Shown here piece by piece: positions 63,311-64,000 of a stretch of DNA of 64,000 nt. The first letter of the stretch is position 1; the number at the start of each line of letters is the position of its first letter. The notes below the pieces were generated by a model. It ran no database searches and had not been told where the DNA came from. It saw only the letters and a program-made list of their open reading frames with translations. Origin of the DNA: Microcebus murinus (Eukaryota; Chordata; Mammalia; Primates; Cheirogaleidae); contig NC_134104.1 in the NCBI RefSeq assembly GCF_040939455.1, positions 140,714,501-140,778,500 of the forward strand. Reading direction: 5' to 3'. A program made the position numbers and the translations under genes.

Positions 63311-64000
63311 CTGTACTAGTGTGAGGATGACTAATGCTACACCATGGACACCCAAGTGTAAAGCAGACTCAAGATTTTTCCTCTGCTGTTAATTAGAACT
63401 CCCCATGAGGTCATAGGTGTGGGTTGAGGGAGAGGCAGTAAAGCAGCAGAAGCAAGTGTCACAGGGGTCTTGGCCACCTGCTCGTGCGATTTACATGTTC
63501 CTCCCAAGTCTGCTCTCGTATACACCATTTTCACTTAATGGAGAATTCTGCTTTATGATTCAAAATACCCCATTCGTGAGACCAACTGAGGTCTCATACT
63601 CATGTGATATGTTGTGATCAAGTGGTCAATCTCTACCAAGGCCAACAGCAAGATAGGAGCTGCTTATCAAATGGAGAATAGTTGATTGCACTCTAAAATT
63701 CTAGGGGTCTGCACTGCAATTCTATTTGATTTGCACCAGTGCTTCATAAGGCATTCCTATCTGCCACAGATAGGAATTAAAAGTATTGTGCCTTTTGTAA
63801 CAGGAGGCCAAAGTGGCAAGGCCGCTTGCACTGCAGCCTGGGTGGTACAGAGCTCCCTCTTGCCACAGACTGCTTGCAAAACCGTAAGCCTTATGGTTTC
63901 AAAAACATTGTATCTTTTTATTTATGTTGGTAGCACCTGGATATCAATTTGTCTCTAAATATAGCCCTGAGATAAGCTAGTGAAAGTATCCTGCTATCCT
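63311..64000. other. Upstream intergenic stretch, nothing recognised
   Basis: There are no supported coding frames and no clear repeat down to the end of the window. Confidence 0.4.

Overview
The window is mammalian nuclear DNA, and the repeats point to a strepsirrhine primate, most likely a lemur. About 20 Alu-type SINEs are present. Most carry the strepsirrhine variant, with a 'TTAATTGGCCAACTA' linker, 'CCTAGCACTCTGGGAGG' in the left arm and 'GCTAGGCTGACGCCACGGCACTC' in the right arm, rather than human-type AluS or AluY. There is also an L1 3' end of strepsirrhine type and two short hAT elements of a kind I know from non-human mammals. There are no prokaryotic features.

The window holds one protein-coding gene, SUSD5 (sushi domain containing 5), on the minus strand. 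All five coding exons can be read: exon 1 at 56829-56718 (signal peptide), exon 2 at 51246-51069 and exon 3 at 46215-46097 (together a LINK hyaluronan-binding-type domain), exon 4 at 26580-26392 (one sushi/CCP domain), and exon 5 at 8542-7248 (long acidic Ser/Thr/Pro-rich stalk, transmembrane helix, short cytoplasmic tail). The splice phases agree at every junction. The joined reading frame is 1893 nt and encodes 630 residues with no frameshift or internal stop. A CpG-rich promoter surrounds exon 1 at about 56450-57300. The 3' UTR probably runs from 7247 to about 4435.

Region by region: 1-4434 is intergenic sequence beyond the SUSD5 3' end, possibly including the 3' flank of the convergent neighbour (CRTAP by remembered human gene order). 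4435-56829 is the SUSD5 transcription unit, with introns of about 17.8, 19.5, 5.0 and 5.5 kb from the 3' to the 5' end. 57301-64000 is upstream intergenic sequence. The introns and flanks are mostly interspersed repeats: Alu, several generations of L1 in both orientations, L2, MIR, MER5A-like hAT fossils, MaLR and other LTRs, and microsatellites.

I did not find a previously undescribed biological system. The points most worth a second look are the lineage-specific insertions in the SUSD5 3' UTR (a hAT element with a perfect 8-bp target duplication and a young L1 end), an Alu at the edge of the CpG island, a 594-bp LTR that splits an older L1, an unidentified insert of about 210 bp inside another L1, a compact tandem-plus-inverted repeat in intron 3, and a stop-free in-frame extension upstream of the SUSD5 start codon.
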